From: Clostridiales bacterium
Lineage (GTDB): Bacteria; Bacillota; Clostridia; Oscillospirales; Oscillospiraceae
DNA length: 52,622 nucleotides
Direction: 5' to 3'
Assembly: GCA_902363045.1 (NCBI GenBank)
Contig: CABIYX010000002.1
Location: 136,274 to 188,895, forward strand
Shown in pieces: positions 41,182 to 49,622 of this stretch. Under the pieces are notes generated by a model. It made no database searches. It was not told the DNA's origin and saw only the letters and a program-made list of their open reading frames with translations. The position numbers were made by a program, and so were the translations under genes. Within the stretch, counting starts at the first letter, position 1. Each line of letters starts with the position of its first letter.

Positions 41182-43578
41182 TTACACCTCTTTCACAAAA
41201 CCTCTCTGCCTTCCATAAATAGCTCCGCATTGGACGGAGGTGGACAACCGCCAGCCCGGAATCATGCGCAGGAGGCCGATGATCTCCCTTGCCTGGGCTT
41301 GCGAGTACCCCTTCGGGTCACCCTTAAAGAGCTCTTGCCATATCTCAAGAGCGCATACCTTCGTCCTCTGAACGGTGCCCTCGCGTTCCTCGCCGAAGCC
41401 GCCGCTCCAGAACATGAGTCTCTTTTCGAGGTCCCAATCGTCCCAGCCCTCAGGCAGCGGAACAGCAAGGAAGTTCTCAATCAGGCCGAGCTTACCGTTT
41501 GCCTCAGTGTGATCGGCCTGCACCTTGCGGGCCATTTCCTCGACCGCGCTGTCCAGGTACCAGGTCTCTCCGGCCTCGTAGTAGGTAACGACCTCGGCCC
41601 ATATCTGATCGACGATCGCGGACGTCAGCTTTTCCCCGAGGGTTTTCCCTGCGTCCGTTACAACGACCGGCCAGAACCGGCGAGCGCCTGTCGGGTCTCT
41701 CAAAAACTCCTCATCGTTGGTCGTGCCAAAGAAAGCGCACTGCCTCGGGTGACATTGAGTGCGGCGAGCGTATGCCGCACGGTAGTTGTCCTCCTGTTTG
41801 GAGACAAACTGTTTGATAGACTCGATCTCAGCCTTCCTGGTCGCGGCCATTTCTCCGAGCTCGATTATCCAGAAGCCCTGGAGCTGTTCGTAGGCGTCTT
41901 TGCCAGTCATAGTATAGAGCGAGTCAGAGAACCAGTCCTTGCCGAGTTTCTTCAAGGTCGTACTCTTGCGGCAGCCCTGGGGACCTACAAGGACCAGCAT
42001 GTGGTCATGCTTGCAGCCAGGAGACAGGATTCTTGCAGCCGCGCCGATCAGTGCTTTGCGGGTTACCGTTCTAACATATCTCGAGTCCTCAGCCCCGAGG
42101 TAGTCAATGAACACGGTCTCGCAGCGTTTCTCGCCGTCCCAGACGAGGCTTTGCAGGTACTCCCTGACAGGGTGCCGCGTCACATCGGCAAGCGCCAGGT
42201 CTACACCCTCGCGAGTCTTTGGCATACTGTCGATCTTATAGTCTTTCTCCAAAATGTTATGGACGCCGGCGTCGTCGGTATCGTCCCAGGAGCGAGGCTT
42301 AGGACCTGCTTTTCTCCAGGGAAGATCACCGCAGACCATAGGCCGCTCCATAAACTCGTCGAAGTAGAATGCGCCCTTAAAGCGCGGGTCATTCTTGACG
42401 ATAATACGAATGTTCTCGACCGTAGTCGCTGCGTGTCCGGTCTTCGGGTTGACCTCAAGCTGAGATACCCAGTTCATATCTGGGGCCTCGTCGCCCTCGC
42501 CGAAGAGCTGAACGATGTAGTCGAGCTGCTTGCTCTGCAGCTCCTTCATAACGCTCTCGCAGTTGGTCTCAATCCACTTGCACATATTTTTATAGGAAGG
42601 AAGGTTGTTCGCCGCAGTGTTTGCGGGCTTACCTTCATCGTCCTTACCGAACATGTGAATGCGGACGAGGTCGAAAGCGTTGCAGAGCTTGCCGCAAGTC
42701 GGGTCCGTGCTGTGGTGGCTGTACGCAAAGCGGCCGTCTTCGTAGATCACGAGGCCGCCGGAAGTAGAGCCGCCTTTGTAGGTATAGCGACCGTTCTCGC
42801 CTTTGATGTAGACCTCAGGAAGAAAGGCCTCGATCGCGTCCTCCACAGAGTAAGTGCGGCAGAACGCGCCGACGATACCGTCCTTCGTGGTGGGGTCGCC
42901 CTGCTTATCGGCAAGGCGGCGAATCGTGCCAGACTTTCTGCTGGACACAGGCCACTGAGTAGGGTCTTTCCAGTCTGCATATCTCGCAAGCTGTTCGTCA
43001 GCGTCCAGCCAGGGGCCGTCCTGCACCTCATACCTGAACTCACCATCAGAGGACGCGCTCGCCCAGTACATGAGTCTATGAGGCTCATAGGTAGTATCGT
43101 CGCACATGTCGATACCTATATCGCCGGCAATTCTGCGGGCGATCGCCTCGTATTCCTCTGGCGACACAGGCCTTGACAGCGGCAGCACCAGGCGCAGACG
43201 CGGCGCCTTCGCCGTATGGCTGTGAGTGCTGTAGAGCACCGCGGCGCAGCCGAGAATCAGCTCAACTGTGGGCCAGGGGTCCTCGCCAGCCGTGATTGAG
43301 TCCATATCCAGAGTAATCAGCCTGCGCTGCTGTACGGCGTCGATCTTACGACGGCCGCCCTTGAGGGTACCGCCTACAAAGCCGCCGACGTCCTTCGCGT
43401 TGTCACGCTCTTCCTTTGGCATGCGGAAGTACTCAGCCTGAGTCTCCTGCGTTCTTGTCACTCGACCGAGCTTATCAACAAACTCAGACCAGAGCAGTTC
43501 TTTTGTCTTCCAGCTTGCTGAACGCCGCGAGCTACCCGTCGCGATCGTTATCAAGCCATCATATTGAAGTGGTGCCAT
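41182..43578 (-). CDS. VapE-type primase-helicase
   Basis: The 798-residue protein has an N-terminal primase-like part, LITLDMDSITAGEDPW, LRLVLPLSRPVSPEEYEAIARRIAGD and YEPHRLMYWASAS (AEP/prim-pol type). The C-terminal virulence-associated E superfamily-3-like ATPase has HDHMLVLVGPQGCRKSTTLKKL (Walker A), GFWIIELGEMAATRK (Walker B), and ARRTQCHPRQCAFFGTTNDEEFLRDPTGARRFWPV. It starts replication and unwinds DNA. Its start overlaps the dCMP deaminase stop. Confidence 0.94.
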   Translation of the reverse strand: MAPLQYDGLITIATGSSRRSASWKTKELLWSEFVDKLGRVTRTQETQAEYFRMPKEERDNAKDVGGFVGGTLKGGRRKIDAVQQRRLITLDMDSITAGEDPWPTVELILGCAAVLYSTHSHTAKAPRLRLVLPLSRPVSPEEYEAIARRIAGDIGIDMCDDTTYEPHRLMYWASASSDGEFRYEVQDGPWLDADEQLARYADWKDPTQWPVSSRKSGTIRRLADKQGDPTTKDGIVGAFCRTYSVEDAIEAFLPEVYIKGENGRYTYKGGSTSGGLVIYEDGRFAYSHHSTDPTCGKLCNAFDLVRIHMFGKDDEGKPANTAANNLPSYKNMCKWIETNCESVMKELQSKQLDYIVQLFGEGDEAPDMNWVSQLEVNPKTGHAATTVENIRIIVKNDPRFKGAFYFDEFMERPMVCGDLPWRKAGPKPRSWDDTDDAGVHNILEKDYKIDSMPKTREGVDLALADVTRHPVREYLQSLVWDGEKRCETVFIDYLGAEDSRYVRTVTRKALIGAAARILSPGCKHDHMLVLVGPQGCRKSTTLKKLGKDWFSDSLYTMTGKDAYEQLQGFWIIELGEMAATRKAEIESIKQFVSKQEDNYRAAYARRTQCHPRQCAFFGTTNDEEFLRDPTGARRFWPVVVTDAGKTLGEKLTSAIVDQIWAEVVTYYEAGETWYLDSAVEEMARKVQADHTEANGKLGLIENFLAVPLPEGWDDWDLEKRLMFWSGGFGEEREGTVQRTKVCALEIWQELFKGDPKGYSQAQAREIIGLLRMIPGWRLSTSVQCGAIYGRQRGFVKEV

Positions 43579-44000
43579 TAAAACGTACCTGCCCTTGTTA
43601 CTACTCTCGTGATACCTGCGTTCTTAATCATGCGGTCACAGATATTACAGGGAGCAGGGTCAATGCTATCATCAAGGCAAGCGAGATAGAGAGTAGCACC
43701 TCGCATAGCACGTCTCGGCGCGCTGATGATCGCATTTTGTTCGGCGTGAACTGCAACGCAGGTTCCGTACTGGTCTCCGTGCCGAGCGGCATGGGCGTCG
43801 ATCGGGGTAGAGTGCTCTTTACAGTAGCACCGACCGACGTCGCAGCAGTTGGCCTCGCCCCTGGGCGCGCCGTTGTAGCCGGTGGCAATGATCTCATCGT
43901 CTGCGACAATTACGGCGCCATACTGCCGGCGAAGGCAGGTAGACCGAGCTGCAACTGCCTTCGCGATATTCAGATAGTAGTTGTCTTTATCGATTCTCAT
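43578..44000 (-). CDS. Deoxycytidylate deaminase
   Basis: The 140-residue protein has the zinc site CVAVHAEQNAIIS (HAE) and APCNICDRMI (PCxxC), plus the N-terminal YYLNIAKAVAARSTCLRRQYGAVIV. It converts dCMP to dUMP, feeding ThyX. An N-terminal CDVGRC-type insertion carries extra cysteines, as in the ComE-like group. Overlaps the 111-residue gene by 4 bp. Confidence 0.95.
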   Translation of the reverse strand: MRIDKDNYYLNIAKAVAARSTCLRRQYGAVIVADDEIIATGYNGAPRGEANCCDVGRCYCKEHSTPIDAHAARHGDQYGTCVAVHAEQNAIISAPRRAMRGATLYLACLDDSIDPAPCNICDRMIKNAGITRVVTRAGTF

Positions 44001-44332
44001 TTGACCGCACCATCCTTATTCCAAGATTCTATGTCGACGCCGATTTCTTTCAGCTTGTAGGTGCAGAGCCAGATATTGTCGCCCTCATCCAGTTCGTATC
44101 TTTTAATGAGGTCAAAGTACTCAGCTTTGAAACGGTCGTAGAACCGTCTTAACCGCTTTGCGCCAAACCCGAATTGCGCGTGCAGCTGCCAAAGTATAAT
44201 GGCGTCGAGTTCGTTCGCGTGCTTGCGGTCGTACTCTGCAAGCTGTCTCTGGATTTCGAGATTCATGGCCTTGCGTTCGGCCGCGGTAAGATCAGCGCCG
44301 AAAACCTTACCGCCTGCCTTTTTAACACGCAC
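43997..44332 (-). CDS. Phage protein of unknown function
   Basis: The 111-residue, charged helical protein (AIILWQLHAQFGFGAKRLRRFYDRFKAEYFDLIKRYEL) is of a kind seen in nucleotide-metabolism modules of Firmicute phages. No motif for a function. Tightly packed between dUTPase and dCMP deaminase. Confidence 0.8.
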   Translation of the reverse strand: MRVKKAGGKVFGADLTAAERKAMNLEIQRQLAEYDRKHANELDAIILWQLHAQFGFGAKRLRRFYDRFKAEYFDLIKRYELDEGDNIWLCTYKLKEIGVDIESWNKDGAVK

Positions 44333-44334
44333 GA

Positions 44335-44739
44335 CTATCTGCCGCTGCTACCGAAGGCTCCAGACCCCCGGGCAGCGCCCTCCTCGTAGGTGAACTCAGG
44401 AATGACGACCGGCATAATCACGAGCTGGCCGATACGGTCGCCCTTCTTGATGTCGTACCCGTCGTTGCCGACATTGGAGACGATCGCGTGAACCTCTCCG
44501 CGATAGCCAGAATCGATTGGCGGCAGTTCGCATACAATGCCTTTGGCACTCAGGCTGCTCCTCGGAAAGATATAACCCACATAGCCGTCGGGCAGCTCCA
44601 GACCAAACCCGAGAGGGAACTTATACACCTGCCCAGGATAGATCGTCTGGTCTTTGGGGCTGAACACGTCAGCCCCTGCGTCGTTGTCATGCGCTCTCTT
44701 CGGCGCAGGACCGTTAAAGTCAATCAGTTTTATCTTCAT
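44335..44739 (-). CDS. dut: dUTPase
   Basis: The 134-residue protein starts MKIKLIDFNGPAPKRAHDNDAGADVFSP and has all five motifs: AGADVFSP (1), IFPRSSLSAKGI (2), DSGYRGEVHAIVSN (3), GDRIGQLVIMPV (4) and RGSGAFGSSGR (5). It removes dUTP and supplies dUMP. ATG 44739 overlaps the thyX stop. Confidence 0.96.
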   Translation of the reverse strand: MKIKLIDFNGPAPKRAHDNDAGADVFSPKDQTIYPGQVYKFPLGFGLELPDGYVGYIFPRSSLSAKGIVCELPPIDSGYRGEVHAIVSNVGNDGYDIKKGDRIGQLVIMPVVIPEFTYEEGAARGSGAFGSSGR

Positions 44740-45485
44740 TCTCGTACCTCCATGCAAAGCGGGAAGTCAGCCTCAAGAATATCCGTCGGCGTCATATCCG
44801 AGCGAATGGGGTTTCCGCAGCACATCTTACCCTCTTTACATGTACCGAACATGCAGAACGGTCCACAAGTAAAGAGGTCAGGCGCCAGCTCATAAAGCTG
44901 CTCCCAGATTCTAAGCATTACGTAGCGGGTCTCGGTCGTGTTACGACGGCAAACTCTCTGGCTAATCATGTGCTTCCACTGGTACGGAGTTGCGCTGATG
45001 ATAAGTACATTGCGGAGACCCTGCGGCGCCAAGTAGCCGGCGGCGTCATTATCGAGCTCATACTCAACGAGCAGCTTGTACTTGCGCATAGCGTCCTGGC
45101 ACTGAGAAAGGTAGGAAAAGCGCATTTGACTGTCCAGCAGCTCATACGGAACCACAAAATCGGCCTCGTCGGAATAATCGCTGTACTGCAGCGAAGCAGA
45201 CATGAACTTGACCTCATTCTGGTGCCGTGTGATCTGCGCCAGGAACCGTCTGGACGCGCCAACCACAACAACATTGATTACGCCGAACTTCTGAATCGTG
45301 GGGTGCGGCAGGCTGGTCATATTCTGCACGGTCTTCTCAGTGTAGCTCTTATCGTAGAGCCGGAGAAAGTCGTCCAGGTCCTTTACCTTATGGCCTGACT
45401 GCGTGAGTCTGGCCGCGCAGACCATCATCTTTTCGGTTTCGGAAATAGCCGTGGGGTTCAGCACAGCGACCTTGATCTTATCCAT
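44736..45485 (-). CDS. thyX: FAD-dependent thymidylate synthase ThyX
   Basis: The 249-residue protein has the ThyX core: RRFLAQITRHQNEVKFMSASLQYSDYS (variant of RHRxxSxxxxSxR, with Gln for the second Arg), VRRNTTETRYV-like RVCRRNTTETRYVML, and CGNPIRSD near the end with several Cys. It makes dTMP from dUMP using methylene-THF. ATG 45485 follows GAGGAGGCG. With dCMP deaminase and dUTPase it completes a dTMP pathway; the phage folD may supply the folate. Confidence 0.92.
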   Translation of the reverse strand: MDKIKVAVLNPTAISETEKMMVCAARLTQSGHKVKDLDDFLRLYDKSYTEKTVQNMTSLPHPTIQKFGVINVVVVGASRRFLAQITRHQNEVKFMSASLQYSDYSDEADFVVPYELLDSQMRFSYLSQCQDAMRKYKLLVEYELDNDAAGYLAPQGLRNVLIISATPYQWKHMISQRVCRRNTTETRYVMLRIWEQLYELAPDLFTCGPFCMFGTCKEGKMCCGNPIRSDMTPTDILEADFPLCMEVRE

Positions 45486-45813
45486 TATCTTTCGCCTCCT
45501 CTTCAACGACCGCTCTCAGAATCAGCAAGTAGTTGATACTGTCGGTGATCTTCTCAATCCAGCGGTCGCGTTTATACTTCTTTCCGTCGGTGCACATATC
45601 GGAGACCGATACAATGTGCTTTGCCAACATGCCGAATAGCGCGGCCTTCTGCGTGGTGCCGGTAATTGCGGCCGCCTTCTTGAAGTGGGCGAGCCGGTCG
45701 ACCTCGTTTATCTCTACCGCGTCCGGCGCGTACTCATGCCCCTTATTGAGAAGCAGGTTCTCGCAGGTCAAAAGCTGCTCTTTGACCGCTTTGTTAAACT
45801 CATCTATCCTCAT
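45478..45813 (-). CDS. Nucleotide-modification-associated-domain-like protein
   Basis: The 111-residue protein starts MRIDEFNKAVKEQLLTCENLLLNKGHEYAPDAVEIN and ends KYKRDRWIEKITDSINYLLILRAVVEEE. It looks like the Nmad1/DUF1599-type phage proteins (LLxxKGxEY; WxEKxxDxxNYxxLL) linked to modified nucleotides. Start at ATG 45813, behind AAGGAG; the longer frame to 45942 lies in the upstream gene. Family assignment is moderate. Confidence 0.72.
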   Translation of the reverse strand: MRIDEFNKAVKEQLLTCENLLLNKGHEYAPDAVEINEVDRLAHFKKAAAITGTTQKAALFGMLAKHIVSVSDMCTDGKKYKRDRWIEKITDSINYLLILRAVVEEEAKDNG

Positions 45814-46510
45814 TATGAAACTCCTTTCTAAATCTTTCTGATAAATCAAAGACAGACCTATTGGGTTGAAAATCCCAAGCGCAATCTCTTTGGTACTGTT
45901 CGAGCTTTTGCCACTTTTCAGGCCAGTTTTGATATAGCGCACGCAGGCTCGAGAGGCTTTGTTTTGGGCATTGCCAGCAGCCTAAGCGCTTAAAATATGC
46001 GTACAACGGGTGAACAAGGTCGTACTTTTGACAGATTTGTAAGCACATATCTTCTGTTATTCCGTCTTCAATAAGAGGGAAAAGATAAGTATTATCTGCC
46101 GTTTTATAAAAGCTCCGTTCTGCTCTATGCTTTTCATCGGCGGCGATACCTAAGTAAATCTCGTTACCTTTGCCCTGTGCAGCGCATAAAGGAATTACTT
46201 TTAGCTCACGCCGGTAACTGCAGCCGACTGATGCTGTTGGAGGAAAGCCCCTAAGCATTCCTTTTCTGTGGCCTCTCGAAATTGGCGAGTAAAAATAGGA
46301 ATCAAATGTGTACCGCGTAGATTTGATATGCTCGACCTGTACATTGAGCGTGCGCTCAACTTTTTCTATAAATTCATAGGTCTCATCGAATTCAGCTTCA
46401 GGACCTACATCCGCGAATAGAATTCGGTGGGGGGGGGTACCTGCTTCTACCTGCCGAATTAGTAAGGCTGTACTATCTTTTCCTCCGGACCAACACAGTA
46501 TCTTTTCCAT
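45800..46510 (-). CDS. PAPS-reductase-like (PP-loop) protein
   Basis: The 236-residue protein begins MEKILCWSGGKDSTALLIRQ, a PP-loop, with CWQCP near the end and GIAADEKHRAERS in the middle, as in the phage PAPS reductase/DndC-like family. These act on sulfur or nucleotide modification. ATG 46510 starts the PP-loop strand. A run of nine C within codons at about 46431-46440 interrupts the early part (TPPHRI). Role: possible DNA or tRNA modification. Confidence 0.8.
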   Translation of the reverse strand: MEKILCWSGGKDSTALLIRQVEAGTPPHRILFADVGPEAEFDETYEFIEKVERTLNVQVEHIKSTRYTFDSYFYSPISRGHRKGMLRGFPPTASVGCSYRRELKVIPLCAAQGKGNEIYLGIAADEKHRAERSFYKTADNTYLFPLIEDGITEDMCLQICQKYDLVHPLYAYFKRLGCWQCPKQSLSSLRALYQNWPEKWQKLEQYQRDCAWDFQPNRSVFDLSERFRKEFHNEDR

Positions 46511-46514
46511 TGCG

Positions 46515-48461
46515 TCAGTCCTTTCTGTAATACTCGCACTCGTAGGCGTCCGCTTTGAGAGGCAGACCCTCGGCCCAGCTGATAGGCTCGGCCATGATTG
46601 CACTGATCTCCGCAGCGGAGCTCATGCCGATCGGTACCTCGCAGATAACTTCGTCGTGAACATGGAACACAACAGGGAAACCGGCGCGCTCCAGACGATC
46701 GATTGCAACGGCGAGGCAGTCTCGTGCAGTAGCCTGAACGATATTCTCGACGAGCTTCGGCCCATAAGACTCAATACGGCCCCAGCCGCCAGAAGACTGA
46801 ATCGTTCCTTCATAGGTGATACTGTCATCGTCGATTCTGGGCTTGACGTAGCTCAGCTCTCTACCGTTTGGAAGGCGCAGCTTGAGCAGAGGCCCTTGCT
46901 TGTAGAAACCCATGCCAAACGGCAGCTTTGTAGGAGCCTTTGTCTGGATAGTCCTGCGCGCCGCGGCGTCTGTGTCCCACCATAGCTTTGTGATCGCGGG
47001 GTTTGCCGCGCGCCAGCTATTTACCAGAGGTTTCAGCTCAGACTCCTCCAGGCCCATCTCAAGAGCGCCCATAGATTTCAGAGCGCCGACACTACCGCCA
47101 TACCCGAGGGCGAGCTCTGCGATCTTTCCTTTCTGGCGCATGGGGTCGCCCTTTTTGACTGAGCCCTTCGGCAAGTGGAACATCTGCTCGGCCGAGGCCT
47201 CATAGATTTTGCCGTGAGTATTAAAAACCTCCATGCGCCACTCTTCGCTTGCGAGCCAGGCGATAACGCGAGCCTCGATCGCAGAGAAGTCTGACACAAT
47301 AAAGCGATAACCAGGTCTCGGGATAAACGCAGTACGGATAAGCTGAGACAGGGTTCCCGAGATGTCATCGAACAGGAGTTCCAGAGTCTCGAGGTCTCCT
47401 GCGGCTACGAGCTGCCGCGCGGTATCAAGGTCACGGTCTGGCATTTTATTCTGCGGAAGGTTCTGCATTTGAACCAGGCGGCCAGCCCAGCGGCCAGTGC
47501 GCGCAGCGCCGTAGAACTGTGTCAGCCCGCGGATTCTACCGTCCGGGCAAGCTGTTCGCAGCATAGCGTTATATTTTTCAGTAGAGGTCTTTGCAAGACC
47601 CGCTCGAATGTCGAGCATTTGATCTACCGCTGCACAGTCGGCGTCAGCCCTTACGCCGGCGATCGACTTCTTATTAAGGCTCTCGACCTCTATGCCGGCC
47701 GTGTCCTCAATCCAGCCTTTGAGCTGGCTGGTACTTTTGGGGTTGTCGAGGCCCGTAAGCTCTTTCGCCTGTTCAAGCAGGCGAGCTTTGATAACGCCGT
47801 CGATCTCAACGGCGTGCTCAGCAAGACTGAGGTCAACGCCAACGCCGCGGTCATTGATATGCTGGTCATGAACCCAGAGAGGCTGTTCCTTTTCATAAAT
47901 AGGAAAGCGGGAGAGCTTCTTTCTGATTGCGCGCTCTGCTTCAACGTCCTGCCGGTTATACTCTACATAGAGGTTCCAGCGGTCAGGGTCATGCTCAGGA
48001 AGATTGCGGGTCCTATTGCCGTTCGTCTTCGTAGGCTTACAAGGAATAGAGAAGTACCGAATAAGCGCTCGGCCGGTCTTAGACTTCTGCTTGTCCTCAG
48101 GAAGGCCGATGACCTCGCCAACAGCCTCCAGGCTGCCGGGCAAGCCAAGCTCTCTCGCCATAACTGCGGTGCAGCTCCATTGCTCGGGCGGTGTTACGCG
48201 GCCCATAAACGCGCTCAGACAAGTCCGTTCAAAAGACGCATTGAATGCTGTCTTCAAGATTTCGGGGTCATACAGAGCGGCCTGGAGCTCCTGGGGCAAG
48301 CTCTGGCCCTTAGCGAGGTCGATCACCTCAACAGGACCGTCGTCCCAAGCATACCCGAATAGCAAAATCTCAAAGTCTGGGCTCTGCGCATAAGCGTAGA
48401 CCCCGCACTTCTGCAGAGAGACTGAGCTATAGGTTTCAATATCGATTGCTAAAGTTTTCAT
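46515..48461 (-). CDS. Family A DNA polymerase
   Basis: The 648-residue protein has an N-terminal 3'-5' exonuclease domain (LAIDIETYSSV; NRQDVEAERAIRKKL) and the PolA-type polymerase: GRWAGRLVQMQNLPQN (A motif region), VSDFSAIEARVIAWLASEEWRMEVF (motif A), KIAELALGYGGSVGALK (motif B variant) and VFHVHDEVICEVP (motif C). Shorter than cellular Pol I and without a 5' nuclease. It replicates the phage genome. Confidence 0.96.
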   Translation of the reverse strand: MKTLAIDIETYSSVSLQKCGVYAYAQSPDFEILLFGYAWDDGPVEVIDLAKGQSLPQELQAALYDPEILKTAFNASFERTCLSAFMGRVTPPEQWSCTAVMARELGLPGSLEAVGEVIGLPEDKQKSKTGRALIRYFSIPCKPTKTNGNRTRNLPEHDPDRWNLYVEYNRQDVEAERAIRKKLSRFPIYEKEQPLWVHDQHINDRGVGVDLSLAEHAVEIDGVIKARLLEQAKELTGLDNPKSTSQLKGWIEDTAGIEVESLNKKSIAGVRADADCAAVDQMLDIRAGLAKTSTEKYNAMLRTACPDGRIRGLTQFYGAARTGRWAGRLVQMQNLPQNKMPDRDLDTARQLVAAGDLETLELLFDDISGTLSQLIRTAFIPRPGYRFIVSDFSAIEARVIAWLASEEWRMEVFNTHGKIYEASAEQMFHLPKGSVKKGDPMRQKGKIAELALGYGGSVGALKSMGALEMGLEESELKPLVNSWRAANPAITKLWWDTDAAARRTIQTKAPTKLPFGMGFYKQGPLLKLRLPNGRELSYVKPRIDDDSITYEGTIQSSGGWGRIESYGPKLVENIVQATARDCLAVAIDRLERAGFPVVFHVHDEVICEVPIGMSSAAEISAIMAEPISWAEGLPLKADAYECEYYRKD

Positions 48462-48482
48462 CTTTGCCTCCTTTCTTCTGCA

Positions 48483-48517
48483 AACGCCCGTCTCAGCTTT
48501 TTACTGAGACGGGCGTT
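48483..48517 (-). terminator. 14-bp perfect hairpin before the polymerase gene
   Basis: AACGCCCGTCTCAG and CTGAGACGGGCGTT flank a 7-nt loop, 6 bp after the DUF2815 stop. It lacks a long T-run on the minus strand, so it may be a weak terminator or an mRNA stabiliser. Confidence 0.6.
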
Positions 48518-48522
48518 CATAC

Positions 48523-49083
48523 TTAACCGAGGAGGTCGTTGTCGTCCTCATCTTCCCAGCCGTCGTCCCAATCGGAGTCGGTAACAACGCCGCCGCACAG
48601 AGGCTCACCATCGTAGAGCTTCATAATACCGTTCAAGCCGGCAGAGATACCCTTGTTGCCTTGGGTGTCGTAGACGTAGAAGTTGATGATCGCGCGGCCG
48701 TAGCAGCCGGAGTACAGTTCCTGAGGGTCAGTCAGAGGTGTCTTGTCCGAGTGTACCAGGACCGGCTTATTGTTGGAGCTGACAGTAATAACGTAGCAGC
48801 CCTTGCACTCCTCGCCGAACTCGCCGCCGTTGGGACGCTCACCGTCGCCGTCGTGCAGGGTGCTCTTGAGATTGGTCGGCAGCTTCTTGCCGCTGTTGGC
48901 CGCGATGTACTTCTGCTTCGCCTCTTCCATAGCAGCCTTGATCTTCTGAATAGTAGCCTTGTCAGACTTCGGAATCAGAAGGGTAACGCTGTACTTCTCC
49001 TTAGCGCCTTCCTGAGCAGCGCGAGGGGTGAAGAGGTTGCAGTAGGAAAAACGGACCTTACCAGTAGTGATTTGAGTAGACAT
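48523..49083 (-). CDS. DUF2815 ssDNA-binding-like protein
   Basis: The 186-residue protein starts MSTQITTGKVRFSYCNLFTPR and contains SVTLLIPKSDKATIQKIKAAMEEAK and CYGRAIINFYVYDTQGNKGISAGLNGIM, as in DUF2815 proteins, with an acidic tail (DDGWEDEDDNDLLG) like the C-terminal tip of SSBs. It probably coats ssDNA beside the polymerase. Confidence 0.93.
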   Translation of the reverse strand: MSTQITTGKVRFSYCNLFTPRAAQEGAKEKYSVTLLIPKSDKATIQKIKAAMEEAKQKYIAANSGKKLPTNLKSTLHDGDGERPNGGEFGEECKGCYVITVSSNNKPVLVHSDKTPLTDPQELYSGCYGRAIINFYVYDTQGNKGISAGLNGIMKLYDGEPLCGGVVTDSDWDDGWEDEDDNDLLG

Positions 49084-49086
49084 AAT

Positions 49087-49611
49087 TCATTCTCCTTTAA
49101 TATAGATAGTTTTCTTCTGAACGCCGTACTCTACGGCGGCTTCATGTGAATCAAAATAAATGTCAAGGGTATTGCCTTTGACCGCGTTGCCAGTGTCCTC
49201 AGCTATGTACTCGTGGCCGTCGATGATGATCGCGGTACCGAGCGGAATCACGTCGGGGTCAACTGAAACGGTACGCCCGGCAGTAGGAATCGTGCCGCTC
49301 TTCGTTCGCTGCACATAGTCAGTTCCTACTCTGGACGGGTGCTCTGAACTCCAAATACCGCAGCACTTTACGCAAGTGCAGTAAGCTGTCGTTCTGAACT
49401 CGCCCAGGCAAACCGGTTCGGGCGTAGACTCGGGCTCAACCGGAGTCTCAACCTGCGGGGTAGGCTCTTCGACGATCGGCTCAACAACGGAAGCGCTCGG
49501 CCGCGTAATGACTGAGATCGCCAAGGCCACGGTAAGGACCAGGATGAGGAGCCATTGGATTTTGATAAGTCGGATTCTCGCCCGAGTTCTGCGTCTTGCT
49601 GCTTCCGTCAT
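49087..49611 (-). CDS. 3D-domain protein with N-terminal membrane helix
   Basis: The 174-residue protein has a basic N-terminus, one helix (WLLILVLTVALAISVI, residues about 19-35), a Pro/Glu linker and a 3D domain: FRTTAYCTCVKCCGIW, TVSVDPDVIPLGTAIII and a closing TLDIYFDSHEAAVEYG (the D-D-D triad). 3D domains of the Sps/lytic-transglycosylase-like type act on peptidoglycan. A wall enzyme between DUF2800 and DUF2815 in the early operon is odd. Confidence 0.9.
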   Translation of the reverse strand: MTEAARRRTRARIRLIKIQWLLILVLTVALAISVITRPSASVVEPIVEEPTPQVETPVEPESTPEPVCLGEFRTTAYCTCVKCCGIWSSEHPSRVGTDYVQRTKSGTIPTAGRTVSVDPDVIPLGTAIIIDGHEYIAEDTGNAVKGNTLDIYFDSHEAAVEYGVQKKTIYIKGE

Positions 49612-49622
49612 GACGATACCTC

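Noticed and set aside
41230..43176. Long plus-strand open frame opposite the VapE-type primase gene
   Set aside because: It mirrors the primase codons, has no ribosome site and shows no domain; the minus strand has clear motifs. The same holds for 35433-36932, 20011-21747 and 25709-27229.
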